Of a stretch of 54,832 nucleotides of DNA, positions 34,685 to 43,999 are shown one piece after another. Source of the stretch: Enterobacteriaceae bacterium UBA3516 (GTDB lineage: Bacteria > Pseudomonadota > Gammaproteobacteria > Enterobacterales > Enterobacteriaceae); the NCBI GenBank assembly GCA_002377245.1, contig DFPL01000283.1, positions 1-54,832 on the forward strand, in the 5' to 3' direction. Numbering within the stretch: position 1 is the stretch's first letter; each line of letters begins with the position of its first letter. The notes beneath the pieces are model-generated. The model was not told the origin of the DNA and did not search any database. It saw nothing but the letters and a program-made list of their open reading frames with translations. A program made the position numbers and the translations under genes.

Positions 34685-34920
34685 TCCAACGGTTTTTCTT
34701 CTTTAACTGCGGGCTCTTCGCCGTCTTCTTCAGGACGACGGCGAATAATCAATCCGGCCAACCAGAAACTGATGACCCAGGTGACGAGGCCCACGGCATA
34801 TTCTTGCCAGCCTTTTGCTTCAAATCCTAAAAGCCCCACCACTCCATTCAGAATAAAAATCAAACCAATAGCGAACGCATAATAGTGCCAGTCACGGCGT
34901 ATTTTCGCGGGTAGCTTCAT
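34681..34920 (-). CDS. yaiZ: YaiZ family small membrane protein
   Basis: The 79-residue protein has two predicted inner-membrane helices and matches E. coli YaiZ (70 residues) through the core RRDWHYYAFAIGLIFILNG and GLVTWVISFWLAGLII. The C-terminal tail is longer and acidic/basic (ends EEKPLD). Function is unknown. GGAG lies six bases before the ATG at 34920; a longer frame to 34962 would add 14 residues. Convergent with ddlA, with overlapping stop codons. Confidence 0.92.
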   Translation of the reverse strand: MKLPAKIRRDWHYYAFAIGLIFILNGVVGLLGFEAKGWQEYAVGLVTWVISFWLAGLIIRRRPEEDGEEPAVKEEKPLD

Positions 34921-35172
34921 GACAACTCCGGCAATAAAAAAAATATCGTCGCACATTTCCACTGTTCCGTCTGTGTCGCATACGGAAATTCTGAAATGTT
35001 AAATACGTAATCAAAATATTACGGAAATGTGAGCACTCACAAAATTTACTCAACTGGAAACCTTCCCGCAATGAAATTATCACCATTCCGATGTTGACAA
35101 TTTCTATGTGCTGTCAAAATGACAAGGTGTCACTGGCTTTGCGCCGGGAAAATGAATAAAGCGGAGGTCTCT

Positions 35173-35475
35173 ATGGCTGACTTTACAATGTCGAAACCCT
35201 TTACGGGTAAAAAAACGCGCGACGCCTCCACGCCAGGTAACATTGCTTATGCGATATTTGTTCTTCTCTGCTTCTGGGCGGGCGCGCAACTGCTTAATCT
35301 GCTGGTCCATGCGCCAGGTGTCTTTGACCACCTGATGCAGGTAAAGGATGCCAGCCGACCGCAGGTTGAGATCGGCTTTGGCGTTGGTACCATTTTTGGC
35401 CTGGTGCCATTTTTGGTCGGCAGCGCAATCTTAGGCGTTATTGGTCTGGTGCTGCGCTGGCGACGTCATCACTGA
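35173..35475 (+). CDS. yaiY: YaiY family membrane protein
   Basis: The 100-residue protein (DUF2755) has two predicted membrane helices and matches E. coli YaiY (102) in STPGNIAYAIFVLLCFWAGAQ and GVGTIFGLVPFLVG. Function is unknown. GGAGG lies seven bases before the ATG at 35173; an ATG at 35119 would add 18 residues. It overlaps the end of yaiW by seven bases, tail to tail. Confidence 0.93.
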   Translation: MADFTMSKPFTGKKTRDASTPGNIAYAIFVLLCFWAGAQLLNLLVHAPGVFDHLMQVKDASRPQVEIGFGVGTIFGLVPFLVGSAILGVIGLVLRWRRHH

Positions 35476-36599
35476 CCGGCCATACACTGCGCCCGACGAT
35501 CGTCGACGCGCTTCGCAAACCAGGCGGTTGTGAGGTTGCGGGTGATTTTCGGGCTTTCCAGTTGAATGCCAGGCAGCATTTCCCTCGGTAATTTTTTCCC
35601 CGTCTTCTGTTCCGCCAGTCGATAGACACCCTGGTACAACGCTGTTTTCTCGAAGGCGAGACTGTCGCCAGTGGCGAGCTGCCTGTGGATGTCCCGATCG
35701 CTCATGCCCAGTTTAGTCCCCAGTTTTCTGACGGCCAGTTCCGTGCTTCCTGCCTCGCTGCTGTTATACAAAATGACGTCGCCATCCAGCGCGAGTTTTG
35801 TTCCCGTCGCTTTGCTTACAGCATTCTGAAATGCCGCATTACGGCTGGCGTACCAGCCCGCATTGAAATCGGCGAAACGGAAAATAGGGGCACTGTAATT
35901 GGCCGGGTAGTTGAGCAGATGCCATGTCCCGAACCACAATCCGCCGCGACGGGTAAAGACCTCCTGACGCACGGTTCCGGACATCGTCCAGGGGTAACCC
36001 TGGGTGTGCTTTTCAGCAAAAGCGATGCTGATTTGCATCGGCCCACCGGTATGCACCGGGTTGTAAGAGCCGAAGAGCTTCTGCCCCAGGGGAACCGTGC
36101 CGATCAAATCGTCGAAAATCTCACTCAGCTGCTTTTCCGTCCGCACGTTATCGAGGCGCTCGCTATAACTCTTCCCATTCGGCGATTCAATCTGCAGTGC
36201 GGTATGGACCAGCAACTGCGGAATATGGAGCCTGGCGGCCCGGCGGTCTATCTCTTTCCAGGCAATTTTGTTCAGCCCTGCCACAGCCGGATCGGCCTGA
36301 TAGTTTGACTCTTGCTGCGCGACGGCCAGCACCGAACAGATATTTTCAAGGGTAGGATCCAGCCCCTGACTGTCGAACGTGGTCGCCAAATCTTTTGCCC
36401 ATTGTTCTCTGTCTTTTACGCTGGCAGGCATTTTTTGCCGGACCACGCTCGCCACGTCCTGGGGTCTTTGCGCCGCCGGGAGATCTGCATTCCCCGGACG
36501 CGTTGTGGTGGTATTTTTACTGGTGGTACAACCGGCGAGAATACATCCCGCCAGCAGGGTCATTGTGGTCGCGAGAAGACGCGGCGCGCAAACTGACAT
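35469..36599 (-). CDS. yaiW: outer-membrane lipoprotein YaiW (DUF1615)
   Basis: The 376-residue lipoprotein resembles E. coli YaiW (364 residues) throughout the mature part, for example ASVVRQKMPASVKDRE, AVAQQESNYQADPAV and RRGGLWFGTWHLLNYPA. The signal peptide carries two overlapping lipoboxes, LLAGC19 and ILAGC24, so either Cys could be lipidated. In E. coli, YaiW is surface-exposed and helps uptake of SbmA-dependent peptides such as Bac7. It starts 14 bp after sbmA on the same strand, so the two are an operon, as in E. coli. Confidence 0.95.
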   Translation of the reverse strand: MSVCAPRLLATTMTLLAGCILAGCTTSKNTTTTRPGNADLPAAQRPQDVASVVRQKMPASVKDREQWAKDLATTFDSQGLDPTLENICSVLAVAQQESNYQADPAVAGLNKIAWKEIDRRAARLHIPQLLVHTALQIESPNGKSYSERLDNVRTEKQLSEIFDDLIGTVPLGQKLFGSYNPVHTGGPMQISIAFAEKHTQGYPWTMSGTVRQEVFTRRGGLWFGTWHLLNYPANYSAPIFRFADFNAGWYASRNAAFQNAVSKATGTKLALDGDVILYNSSEAGSTELAVRKLGTKLGMSDRDIHRQLATGDSLAFEKTALYQGVYRLAEQKTGKKLPREMLPGIQLESPKITRNLTTAWFAKRVDDRRAQCMAGQ

Positions 36600-36613
36600 T
36601 CGTGTTCCTTGCG

Positions 36614-37834
36614 TTAGCTAAAATGGTTGGTCATTTGCGCGACCGGCTGGCCATCCAGCTCATGTTCAAAACTGCGCAAACGTTTATAAATAGACATCAA
36701 CTCAACCAGCGTTGTCCAGGAGGCAATCAGATACTGGAACGAGCTACGAACCTGCTCAAAGACGTTGGTTATCTGGCGCATTAAACCAAAGGTAATCGCG
36801 CCGGCCGCAATAGTCGGGAAAAGCACAATCAGGCCGAAAACCACATCGACCTGCAGATACAAAATACGCGCGATGTTGAAATACATATAGTGAAAGTAGA
36901 GGCGGAAATAGTTGCGACGTACGGCAGCAAACAGTTCACGCATGGTGTTCGGTTTCGCTCTTTCAGCATCATCTTCACCGTAGACCAGTTCTTTACGATA
37001 TGCCGCTTCCACACGTTGGTTTTTAAACTCCAGCCCCGGTAATTTAATCCCTACCGCCGCCAGCAAAAATGTCCCCAGCAATGACCAGGTAATCGCCGCA
37101 ATCACCAGACCATAAGGAACATGCCCGACCAGCGGCAGCTCAGGCACGTGTGGAGAGAGGGCCACCAGCACCGGCAGGAACGCAATCAGGGTCATGACGG
37201 CATTGATAAAGCTGACGCCCATATCTTCCAGAGTCGTCGCAAAACGCATTGTATCTTCCTGCACACGCTGCGCAGCGCCCTCGATATGACGCAGTTGCTC
37301 CCAGTGCGCCATATAGTATTCGTTCATTGCCGTGCGCCAGCGAAAGACATAGTGGCTGACAAAGAAATTGTTTAACACCGCCACGGTGACGGCAATTAAT
37401 GCTATCCACAGGAAAGTACCTATTTCGCCATAAAGCTGGCCGATGCTGACCTTATTAGGCGCACTGAGGGCAGTCTGAATCAGATCGTAAAAAGGGGCAT
37501 ACCAGGCGTTAATGGCGACATTCACTTCGACTAAAAACCAGGTGACAAAAATGATCAGCGCGGTCCCGAGAATGGACCAACGCTGCCAACGGTGTGGTGA
37601 GATGAAAAACCATGCAAACGCAAACAAGCCGGTGCATAACGCATAATACGCATAAAATAACAAAAAATTGCGCGACCAGAATCGGGCGGCGCTGATTGGT
37701 ACATCCGCTGACGCACCCGTGATGCGCAATAGCCAGCTTTCACCACCCGCCTGCCAAAATACCACGGCGATCATTGCCCAAATAAAAGCCGAGAGGAAAA
37801 ACAGTTTCGGCGTTGGGAAAAAAGACTTAAACAT
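36614..37834 (-). CDS. sbmA: peptide antibiotic transporter SbmA
   Basis: The 406-residue inner-membrane protein equals E. coli SbmA in length and is highly similar (ISAARFW, ALIIFVTWFLVEV, NAWYAPFYDLIQTAL, ASVDVVFGL-like membrane segments). It imports microcins B17 and J25, Bac7 and other peptides by proton-driven transport and has an ABC-exporter-like membrane fold without the ATPase. GGAG lies about six bases before the ATG at 37834. A longer frame to 37879 would add 15 residues. It is upstream of yaiW. Confidence 0.97.
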   Translation of the reverse strand: MFKSFFPTPKLFFLSAFIWAMIAVVFWQAGGESWLLRITGASADVPISAARFWSRNFLLFYAYYALCTGLFAFAWFFISPHRWQRWSILGTALIIFVTWFLVEVNVAINAWYAPFYDLIQTALSAPNKVSIGQLYGEIGTFLWIALIAVTVAVLNNFFVSHYVFRWRTAMNEYYMAHWEQLRHIEGAAQRVQEDTMRFATTLEDMGVSFINAVMTLIAFLPVLVALSPHVPELPLVGHVPYGLVIAAITWSLLGTFLLAAVGIKLPGLEFKNQRVEAAYRKELVYGEDDAERAKPNTMRELFAAVRRNYFRLYFHYMYFNIARILYLQVDVVFGLIVLFPTIAAGAITFGLMRQITNVFEQVRSSFQYLIASWTTLVELMSIYKRLRSFEHELDGQPVAQMTNHFS

Positions 37835-37951
37835 AATGCTCTCCTGCTCTTTCTTATTTTTGCATTGCTTACACGACAAAGCTCACCCCGGATATAAAAA
37901 TACCCGGAGCCAGCATAGTAGAGACGGATAATCAGACCTGAGCGTAGCGCC

Positions 37952-38485
37952 TTAGTTCGTCTGCCACTCGTTAAGAATTGTTTCGACGGATTTCACAAAA
38001 ACGGGGTTTTGCGGCACGGTAAGGTTACGCCAGACATCATTGTAATGGGCGATGAGTGTTTCAGCCTGTGCCGCAGGACGATGGGCCGTGGTGTGGGCAT
38101 CCCCGGCAACGGTTATGGCATAGCCCCGACTGGCTCCGTTTTTGAGCGTGGTATCGACGCAGTAGTCCGTCGCACAACCACACATGACAAACCCGGTGAT
38201 GTTATGTTCATGCAGCACATCTTCAAGCCGCGTTTTGTAAAAGCTATCACAAGCCGTTTTTGTGACGTAGAGCGCGCTGGCGGGCTGATAGAGTTCTGGA
38301 AGTAACTGGAAACCCGCACTCCCCTCCTCCAGTCCACCTTCTTCGATATGCTGGATAAATATCACCGTGTCCGCAGCGTTCGTCAGTTTATTGATCAGTT
38401 CTACACACTGTTCACGTCGAATGCGCGGGGTCGCAAACACCCCTTGCTGCATATCCACCACCATCACCACTCGCTTAGCTGACAT
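37952..38485 (-). CDS. isochorismatase-like cysteine hydrolase
   Basis: The 177-residue cytoplasmic enzyme has the complete cysteine-hydrolase triad D11 (VVDMQQGVF), K76 (YVTKTACDSF) and C109 (GCATDYCVDTT). The family includes nicotinamidases, N-carbamoyl hydrolases and isochorismatases. The substrate cannot be read from the sequence, and no siderophore or NAD genes are beside it. It lies between sbmA and ampH on the minus strand, where E. coli K-12 has no gene, and is divergent from ampH. Confidence 0.9.
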   Translation of the reverse strand: MSAKRVVMVVDMQQGVFATPRIRREQCVELINKLTNAADTVIFIQHIEEGGLEEGSAGFQLLPELYQPASALYVTKTACDSFYKTRLEDVLHEHNITGFVMCGCATDYCVDTTLKNGASRGYAITVAGDAHTTAHRPAAQAETLIAHYNDVWRNLTVPQNPVFVKSVETILNEWQTN

Positions 38486-38674
38486 TTTTGCTCCCGCTCG
38501 TCATTCTGTTGCCAATAAAAGAGGTTACCACACGCCTCTGCCCCTATGATGTTCAGGAAAAAAGTTCATGTTTACGCATCGTTACGTAATTTCCGGAAAA
38601 TATGCCTTTTTCGGTGCGTTGCAATACGCTGCCAGGTAGTATAAATACGCACTATCTCTCTCTTTCTGATACGG

Positions 38675-39841
38675 ATGCTTTCGTTGAAACGTTGTTTGTT
38701 TTTCTCCGCCATGCTGTTTGCCTGCGCGCTAACGCCAACCCATGCTGCGCAGACGTCCCCTGATCCGGCTTTTGCGTCCGAAATTGTCGATCGTTACGCC
38801 AATCATATTTTCTATGGCAGCGGCGCTACCGGTATGGCTTTGGTTGCCATAGATGGTAACCAGCGAGTATTCAGAAGTTTTGGCGAAACGCGGCCCGGGA
38901 CCAACGTTCGCCCGCAGCTGGATTCCGTCATCCGTATCGCGTCGATTTCAAAATTGATGACCAGCGAAATGCTGGTGAAAATGTTTGATCAAGGCATCGT
39001 CAAGCTGAACGATCCGTTAAGCAAATATGCGCCGCCCGGTGCGGTAGTACCAACCTGGCAGGGATCTCCTATCACGCTGTTAAACCTGGCGACGCATACC
39101 AGTGCATTACCGCGTGAACAGCCCGGCGGGGCTGCACATAGAGACGTGTTTGTCTGGCCAACGCAGCAGCAGCGCTGGAACTGGCTTTCTACTGCTAAGC
39201 TTAAGGTCGGTCCTGGCACCCAGGCCGCCTATTCCAACCTGGCGTTTGACCTACTGGCGGATGCGTTAGCAAAAGCGGCAGGCAAACCCTATCCACAGCT
39301 GTTTGAAGAGCAAATCACCCGCCCTTTGGGCATGAAGGACACCACCTTTACGCCGTCTCCCGATCAGTGTAAGCGCCTGATGGTTGCAGAAAAAGGCGCG
39401 AGCCCGTGTAACAACACGCTGGCAGCCGTTGGCAGCGGCGGAGTGTATTCCACGCCAGGCGATATGATGCGCTGGATGCAACAGTTCCTTTCATCTGACT
39501 TTTACCATCGCAATAATCAGGCTGACCGCATGCAGACCCTGATTTATCAACGTCATCAACTCACGCGTGTTATTGGGATGGATGTGCCGGGCAGGGCTGA
39601 CGCGTTAGGGATGGGCTGGGTCTATATGGCCCCCAAAGACGGGCGTCCTGGCATTATTCAGAAAACCGGCGGCGGTGGTGGTTTCATTACTTATATGGCG
39701 ATGATCCCGCAAAGTAATGTCGGCGTATTTGTGGTCGTCACTCGCTCGCCGTTGACGAAATTTACCAATATGAGCGATGGGGTTAACGATCTGGTGAGTG
39801 AAATGAGCAGCAACAAACCCATCGTGGTTCCTGCATCCTGA
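38675..39841 (+). CDS. ampH: AmpH family class C beta-lactamase-like D,D-peptidase
   Basis: The 388-residue precursor has a signal peptide (to about residue 25) and matches E. coli AmpH (385). The active-site motifs are S90-x-x-K93 (SISK), Y186-S-N188 and K330-T-G332. AmpH is a periplasmic bifunctional D,D-endopeptidase/carboxypeptidase with weak beta-lactamase activity, involved in peptidoglycan recycling and cell shape. The start at 38675 adds three residues to the E. coli N-terminus and has no clear ribosome site. Confidence 0.95.
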   Translation: MLSLKRCLFFSAMLFACALTPTHAAQTSPDPAFASEIVDRYANHIFYGSGATGMALVAIDGNQRVFRSFGETRPGTNVRPQLDSVIRIASISKLMTSEMLVKMFDQGIVKLNDPLSKYAPPGAVVPTWQGSPITLLNLATHTSALPREQPGGAAHRDVFVWPTQQQRWNWLSTAKLKVGPGTQAAYSNLAFDLLADALAKAAGKPYPQLFEEQITRPLGMKDTTFTPSPDQCKRLMVAEKGASPCNNTLAAVGSGGVYSTPGDMMRWMQQFLSSDFYHRNNQADRMQTLIYQRHQLTRVIGMDVPGRADALGMGWVYMAPKDGRPGIIQKTGGGGGFITYMAMIPQSNVGVFVVVTRSPLTKFTNMSDGVNDLVSEMSSNKPIVVPAS

Positions 39842-39855
39842 CTAAATCATCGATT

Positions 39856-40482
39856 TTAATAATCGAAAGGCAAGCGGTTTACTTTTAATAGCTTGCCTTT
39901 ATACATTTCTATGTAATTGCCTTTGCGTAATGCAGAAAGCACCTCGGCAATGACCGAGCGAGAAATCCCGGTCCGACGTTGAATGTAGTGCATCACTCCC
40001 ACGCGTGAACGTAAATTCTCATCCCAGTCAGACATGGTTAATAGCGTTGAACGAATCTGATCGTATGAGCTGCTGCCAATAAGCTGGTTGTCTCGCGTCT
40101 CCGCCAGACGGTGCCACCAGGTAAGCCAGGAAAATGCTTCGCGCCAGAGCTGATGTTCATCCAGCAACGTCATCACTCGCTGAGAAGACAAATAATAACC
40201 GGTGCACAAACTTTGTGTGGTGTAAATATATTCCGTGGGACGTTCAATCATACCTGCGCTCAATCCATCGATAAACGGGGCCTGAGCAATACCAATAAGG
40301 ATATCGTTATATTTTCGGCCAATCGTCATTTCACCCTGACAGAGAATAAGAGTGACATCGTCAGGTTTACGATCTGGAAAAGAGAGCTGCGTGTTTTCTG
40401 GCATTTCAAAATGTGTGCCATGAGGGGAAAAGCATTTATCTAATGAATAGAATTCCGCAAGCGGCTTTTTTAATGAGATCAT
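39856..40482 (-). CDS. yaiV: CRP-like winged-helix protein YaiV (IprA)
   Basis: The 208-residue protein matches E. coli YaiV (207) and its Salmonella counterpart IprA. An N-terminal cyclic-nucleotide-binding-like domain (about 1–115) precedes a C-terminal winged helix with the recognition segment RRTGISRSVIAEVLSALRKGNYIEM-like near the end. It lacks the classical cAMP-phosphate cassette. In Salmonella, IprA lowers peroxide resistance. It converges with ampH with 14 bp between stops and lies downstream of the autotransporter on the same strand. Confidence 0.9.
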   Translation of the reverse strand: MISLKKPLAEFYSLDKCFSPHGTHFEMPENTQLSFPDRKPDDVTLILCQGEMTIGRKYNDILIGIAQAPFIDGLSAGMIERPTEYIYTTQSLCTGYYLSSQRVMTLLDEHQLWREAFSWLTWWHRLAETRDNQLIGSSSYDQIRSTLLTMSDWDENLRSRVGVMHYIQRRTGISRSVIAEVLSALRKGNYIEMYKGKLLKVNRLPFDY

Positions 40483-40500
40483 TTACATTCCTTGTAAATA

Positions 40501-40529
40501 AAATTCCCGCTAATCCGTAGCGGGAATTT
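40501..40529 (-). terminator. second hairpin after the autotransporter gene
   Basis: A perfect 12-base inverted repeat (AAATTCCCGCTA with TAGCGGGAATTT, five-base loop) followed on the minus strand by TTATTTAC. It sits between the autotransporter and yaiV and is probably a backup terminator. Confidence 0.7.
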
Positions 40530-40544
40530 GATAAACAGAAAATA

Positions 40545-40566
40545 GCAGGGAAATGAACTTCCCTGC
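40545..40566 (-). terminator. first hairpin after the autotransporter gene
   Basis: The eight-base stem GCAGGGAA/TTCCCTGC with a six-base loop lies ten bases after the stop of the autotransporter, with TATTTTC after it on the minus strand. Together with the next hairpin it forms a tandem terminator. Confidence 0.7.
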
Positions 40567-40575
40567 CAGTTTTTA

Positions 40576-43518
40576 TTACCAGGTGTATTTCACGCCAACT
40601 TTAGCACCCCAATCCTGTTCAACGTCGCCGCCGCCCAGATAGGTTGCATCAGTGTAAGCACTGAAGTTTTTGGTGAAGCTGAACTGCGTACCCAGGCCAA
40701 CACGAACCGCAGAACCTTCAACGCCATTATCGATAGAATCACCGTTCACTTTCGCAGTGTTGTTGGAGTCATCGTAGACGTAAGCCAGTTTGAAGTACGG
40801 GGTCAGAGCCTGATCGCTGCCATAGGTGAAGGTGTAACCCGCATCTACGCCCAGTTCATAACGCAGGCTATCGTAATCCTGATCGCCCGCTTTCAGGTTG
40901 TTGCTCAGACGATAGTTATCACCAGACTGGAACAGGCCAGAGATAGCAGCGTACGGAGTAACATAGCCTTTGTCGTTAACTTTCCAGTCGTAACCGGCTT
41001 TCAGACCGAAGCCCCATGCATCCGTAGTGGAATCACCGTCAACATACTGACCGTTAGACATGGTTGCAGACAGGTCGTTGCTGAAACGGCTGTAGCTCAG
41101 GTTACCATCAACGAAGATGTTGTTGTCGAAACGTGCAGAAGAGTAGATGTATGCGGACTGGCTATCCTGATCAACTTTGCCAGAACGATCGCTTACGTCA
41201 CCTTTTGCAAAACCAGCTGCCGCACCGACGATCCAGTTAGCATTGTTGCCTTCAACGAAGGTATCAACACCGACCATGATGCCGCTAACGTCCTGATCGT
41301 ATTCGATCACGCCGTTATCGCCGTTGAAGCTACCACCGAAGTAGTTAACCCACGCACCACCGTTATCTTTATCTGTCATGCCATGACGGCCGTTAGTCAG
41401 ACGAGTAGACAGGGTATCCTGTTGCAGATTCCAGATATTGGTATTTGCAGAAGGAATGCTCAGCGCCATGTTGGCATAGTCGGTCAGCTCACGCTGACGC
41501 AGAACAACGGTGTTACCTTTCTGCTGAGCTTCGTAGGTGTAAGCACCCAGATCGGCTTTGTTAGCCGCGCTGAAGGTCGCAGTGGTGTTCTTATCGTTGA
41601 CATAGATAATTTCTTTACCTTTATAGTCAGCGATACGGCCTGCACCGGTGGAGTTATCGATACGAACTTTGTAGTTGCCTTTGGCAGCGGTTACGTCGTC
41701 AGTAGCGCTGTTATCCAGTTCATTACCGCCATTGATATCTCCGTTGCCGTTGATAGTCAGGTGACCATCGGAGTTCATTGCAATGACACCATAGCCATAG
41801 TTAGCTTTGGTTTTGTCGTTGGTGCGGTCGTTGACCAGGTCAGTATTCATGACATAGTTGCTGCTATGAATATCGAACACACCTGCATGGATATTACGAT
41901 GAGTGTCAGTGGTGCTGGTCAGATTCAGAGTATCAGCCTGGAACGGATTAGCATCAAACTCATTGACATTCACATCCAGAACACCGTGATTTGTTACGGT
42001 GATGGTGTTGGCGTACAGTGCTGCGGAATCAAAGTTCCAGCCAGAGGCAATATCGTCGGCCAGTTTTACGGTACTGTTATCAATAGACAGGCTATCGGTC
42101 GCAACATGACCATCTTCGCCGATGTTCAGCAGAGAGTTATTTGTTAATTTAATGCTGTCGGAAACGAGTGAGGAATCACCAACATTAACTTTAGATCCGC
42201 TATCGATAGTCAGCGTATCGATATTAGACGCATTGACGGTGTTCCAAATTGAGCCGTTCTTCAATGCTACATTAAATACGCCACTCTGGAAAACTTCATT
42301 GTCAATAACTCGGTTCCAGGCATTTCCTTCGATAACAGAGTTCGGATAAATGCTATTGCCTGTAACGTCATACCAGTTCGCTGAAGCGATTGCTTCATAA
42401 TCGGAAGTTGCAGAACCCGTCCATTTAGAGCCGTTATCCAGCGTAATATTCAGTTCATCAACATTCAGCGCATCATCAGCCCAACCGCCGTTTGTGTCTT
42501 TCGCGCCATCAGCGTTGCTATCATGACCCTGAGGATAGAAATTCGCATTCCAGGTGCTTTGGAAAACAACATCGCCAAGCAGCGTAGAGTTGTCGAAGTT
42601 AACGTTGTTTTTCATTGAATAGTTAGATGCTGCGCTATCACTGAAATACAGCGCAACGTCATTAGCGGTACCGTTACCACTATATTCACTTGGTTCAGCA
42701 GAGTGACCGTAGAAGCCTGAAGTCTCCAGTGAAGTCACTGAGCCAGAGGTTACAGTAGAATTGGAAACGTTGATGTTGTTATCCCAGGTATGGGATTCAG
42801 TCGTGTAGGTATTGTTAACTGTATTACCTTGAGTCAGGCTGATACCAGCCACACGAGAGTTGTTAGAAATATTGATATTGCTTTCAACATCAAGATTTAC
42901 TGCAAGGCCAAGACCTGACTCATATGGATAACCTTCACCTGCAGCAGTAGTGAACGTTTCATGAGTAGATTTCGTGACGTCACCATCAAGATAAGAATCA
43001 GTGAAGTAAAGTGCTTCATAGTCGTCATCAACGATAGAGTTAGAAATATTCAGCGTAAATACATCGCCATCATGCCAGTTTTCATCAATGACACGATCGC
43101 TACCATATTCAGAGTACTGATAAGCACTACCATCAGTGCCAACCCCAATAGGCAGATGAGATGTGATAGAGCCATGAATAACTGAATTAGTCACGTTCAA
43201 TGTGTTATCTGAACCATCAGTACCATTTGTATAGTCATGATTCAGATAATAGGTAGAAATCGTGCCATTCACGGTATCGCCGTTGAACGTCTGATCAAAA
43301 TCACCATTAGCATTATTGTGGTAAACAAAACCACTATAATTCACATAGTTGCCATTAGCTGTACCTGGCGCATCCATATTGCTCCAGTCAAGAGCGGTTT
43401 TAGGATTATCAATGTAATTCCAGGTATCGTAAGTCGTCGCATTTGCCTGAGAAGCGATTGCCAAAGTGCAGGCTAATGCCAATTGAGATACTACAAGTTT
43501 CTTTTTCCAGGAGTGCAT
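40576..43518 (-). CDS. ehaB: EhaB/YaiT-type AIDA-like autotransporter
   Basis: The 980-residue protein has a signal peptide (cleavage probable near ANA, residue 27), a long repetitive Asn-, Asp- and Ser-rich passenger (to about 690) with repeated VTNSVI/ISNSIV/VSNSTV units typical of a beta helix, and a C-terminal 12-stranded barrel (about 710–980) ending in the aromatic VKYTW. The N-terminus is nearly identical to E. coli YaiT, a gene that is broken in K-12. The length equals EhaB of E. coli O157, which binds laminin and collagen and promotes biofilm. The hemB-linked position agrees. GAGGAGGG lies before the ATG. The symbol is by similarity and position. Confidence 0.9.
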   Translation of the reverse strand: MHSWKKKLVVSQLALACTLAIASQANATTYDTWNYIDNPKTALDWSNMDAPGTANGNYVNYSGFVYHNNANGDFDQTFNGDTVNGTISTYYLNHDYTNGTDGSDNTLNVTNSVIHGSITSHLPIGVGTDGSAYQYSEYGSDRVIDENWHDGDVFTLNISNSIVDDDYEALYFTDSYLDGDVTKSTHETFTTAAGEGYPYESGLGLAVNLDVESNINISNNSRVAGISLTQGNTVNNTYTTESHTWDNNINVSNSTVTSGSVTSLETSGFYGHSAEPSEYSGNGTANDVALYFSDSAASNYSMKNNVNFDNSTLLGDVVFQSTWNANFYPQGHDSNADGAKDTNGGWADDALNVDELNITLDNGSKWTGSATSDYEAIASANWYDVTGNSIYPNSVIEGNAWNRVIDNEVFQSGVFNVALKNGSIWNTVNASNIDTLTIDSGSKVNVGDSSLVSDSIKLTNNSLLNIGEDGHVATDSLSIDNSTVKLADDIASGWNFDSAALYANTITVTNHGVLDVNVNEFDANPFQADTLNLTSTTDTHRNIHAGVFDIHSSNYVMNTDLVNDRTNDKTKANYGYGVIAMNSDGHLTINGNGDINGGNELDNSATDDVTAAKGNYKVRIDNSTGAGRIADYKGKEIIYVNDKNTTATFSAANKADLGAYTYEAQQKGNTVVLRQRELTDYANMALSIPSANTNIWNLQQDTLSTRLTNGRHGMTDKDNGGAWVNYFGGSFNGDNGVIEYDQDVSGIMVGVDTFVEGNNANWIVGAAAGFAKGDVSDRSGKVDQDSQSAYIYSSARFDNNIFVDGNLSYSRFSNDLSATMSNGQYVDGDSTTDAWGFGLKAGYDWKVNDKGYVTPYAAISGLFQSGDNYRLSNNLKAGDQDYDSLRYELGVDAGYTFTYGSDQALTPYFKLAYVYDDSNNTAKVNGDSIDNGVEGSAVRVGLGTQFSFTKNFSAYTDATYLGGGDVEQDWGAKVGVKYTW

Positions 43519-43999
43519 TTGTCATCCCTCCTCAGGGATATTATCGTTGGTCCATCAATTATTAATGCATCAAATACAATCAAGTTTCGTTGCGGAGAAA
43601 ATTATGCCGTACATAAACCAAATGGTTCAATTAAAGTTCACGTAAAGTCCGAATTCGGACAAATTACATTTACCCGTCATTAATATTGGCAATTTAAATA
43701 ACAAAACTCATATTTATCATGCAGATAAAAAGAAACACCCTGGCTATATGAATTAATAAAAACGAAACACACATCAAAGCAAACCAGATTAAAAGCAAAA
43801 AGCATTTAATATATAAATGTAATTTGTAATAAAAATAAAAAAACCTCATCAATTCAAGACAGAAATATCACACTAATCAATAATTCTGCCACTGCCAATT
43901 CCTTCGAGCTGGCTCGCAGTTAAAGGCGATTTTGGTAAAACACACCCTTCTTTTTTCAGATACACTATCCCCCACGTTTCCTAAGACTTCAGGCAAATC
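43519..43999. other. AT-rich divergent intergenic region between autotransporter and hemB
   Basis: These 481 bp carry no convincing gene. A 66-codon plus-strand frame crossing 43483–43683 looks like chance coding. The region holds the promoters of the autotransporter (minus strand) and of hemB (plus strand). The middle (about 43680–43870) is strongly AT-rich, with A-tracts. I see no clear operator. H-NS repression of the autotransporter would fit but is inferred. Confidence 0.65.

Noticed and set aside
37952..38485. Siderophore isochorismatase (EntB-like)
   Set aside because: The protein has only the hydrolase domain and no enterobactin genes nearby; the triad is shared by many unrelated cysteine hydrolases.
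41383..42147. Plus-strand open frame (254 codons) opposite the autotransporter
   Set aside because: The Val/Ile/Gly-rich translation is what the antisense of Asn/Asp/Thr-rich passenger repeats gives; there is no start context.
43483..43683. 66-codon plus-strand frame at the autotransporter start
   Set aside because: It overlaps the autotransporter start region in antisense and continues into AT-rich DNA with no ribosome site.
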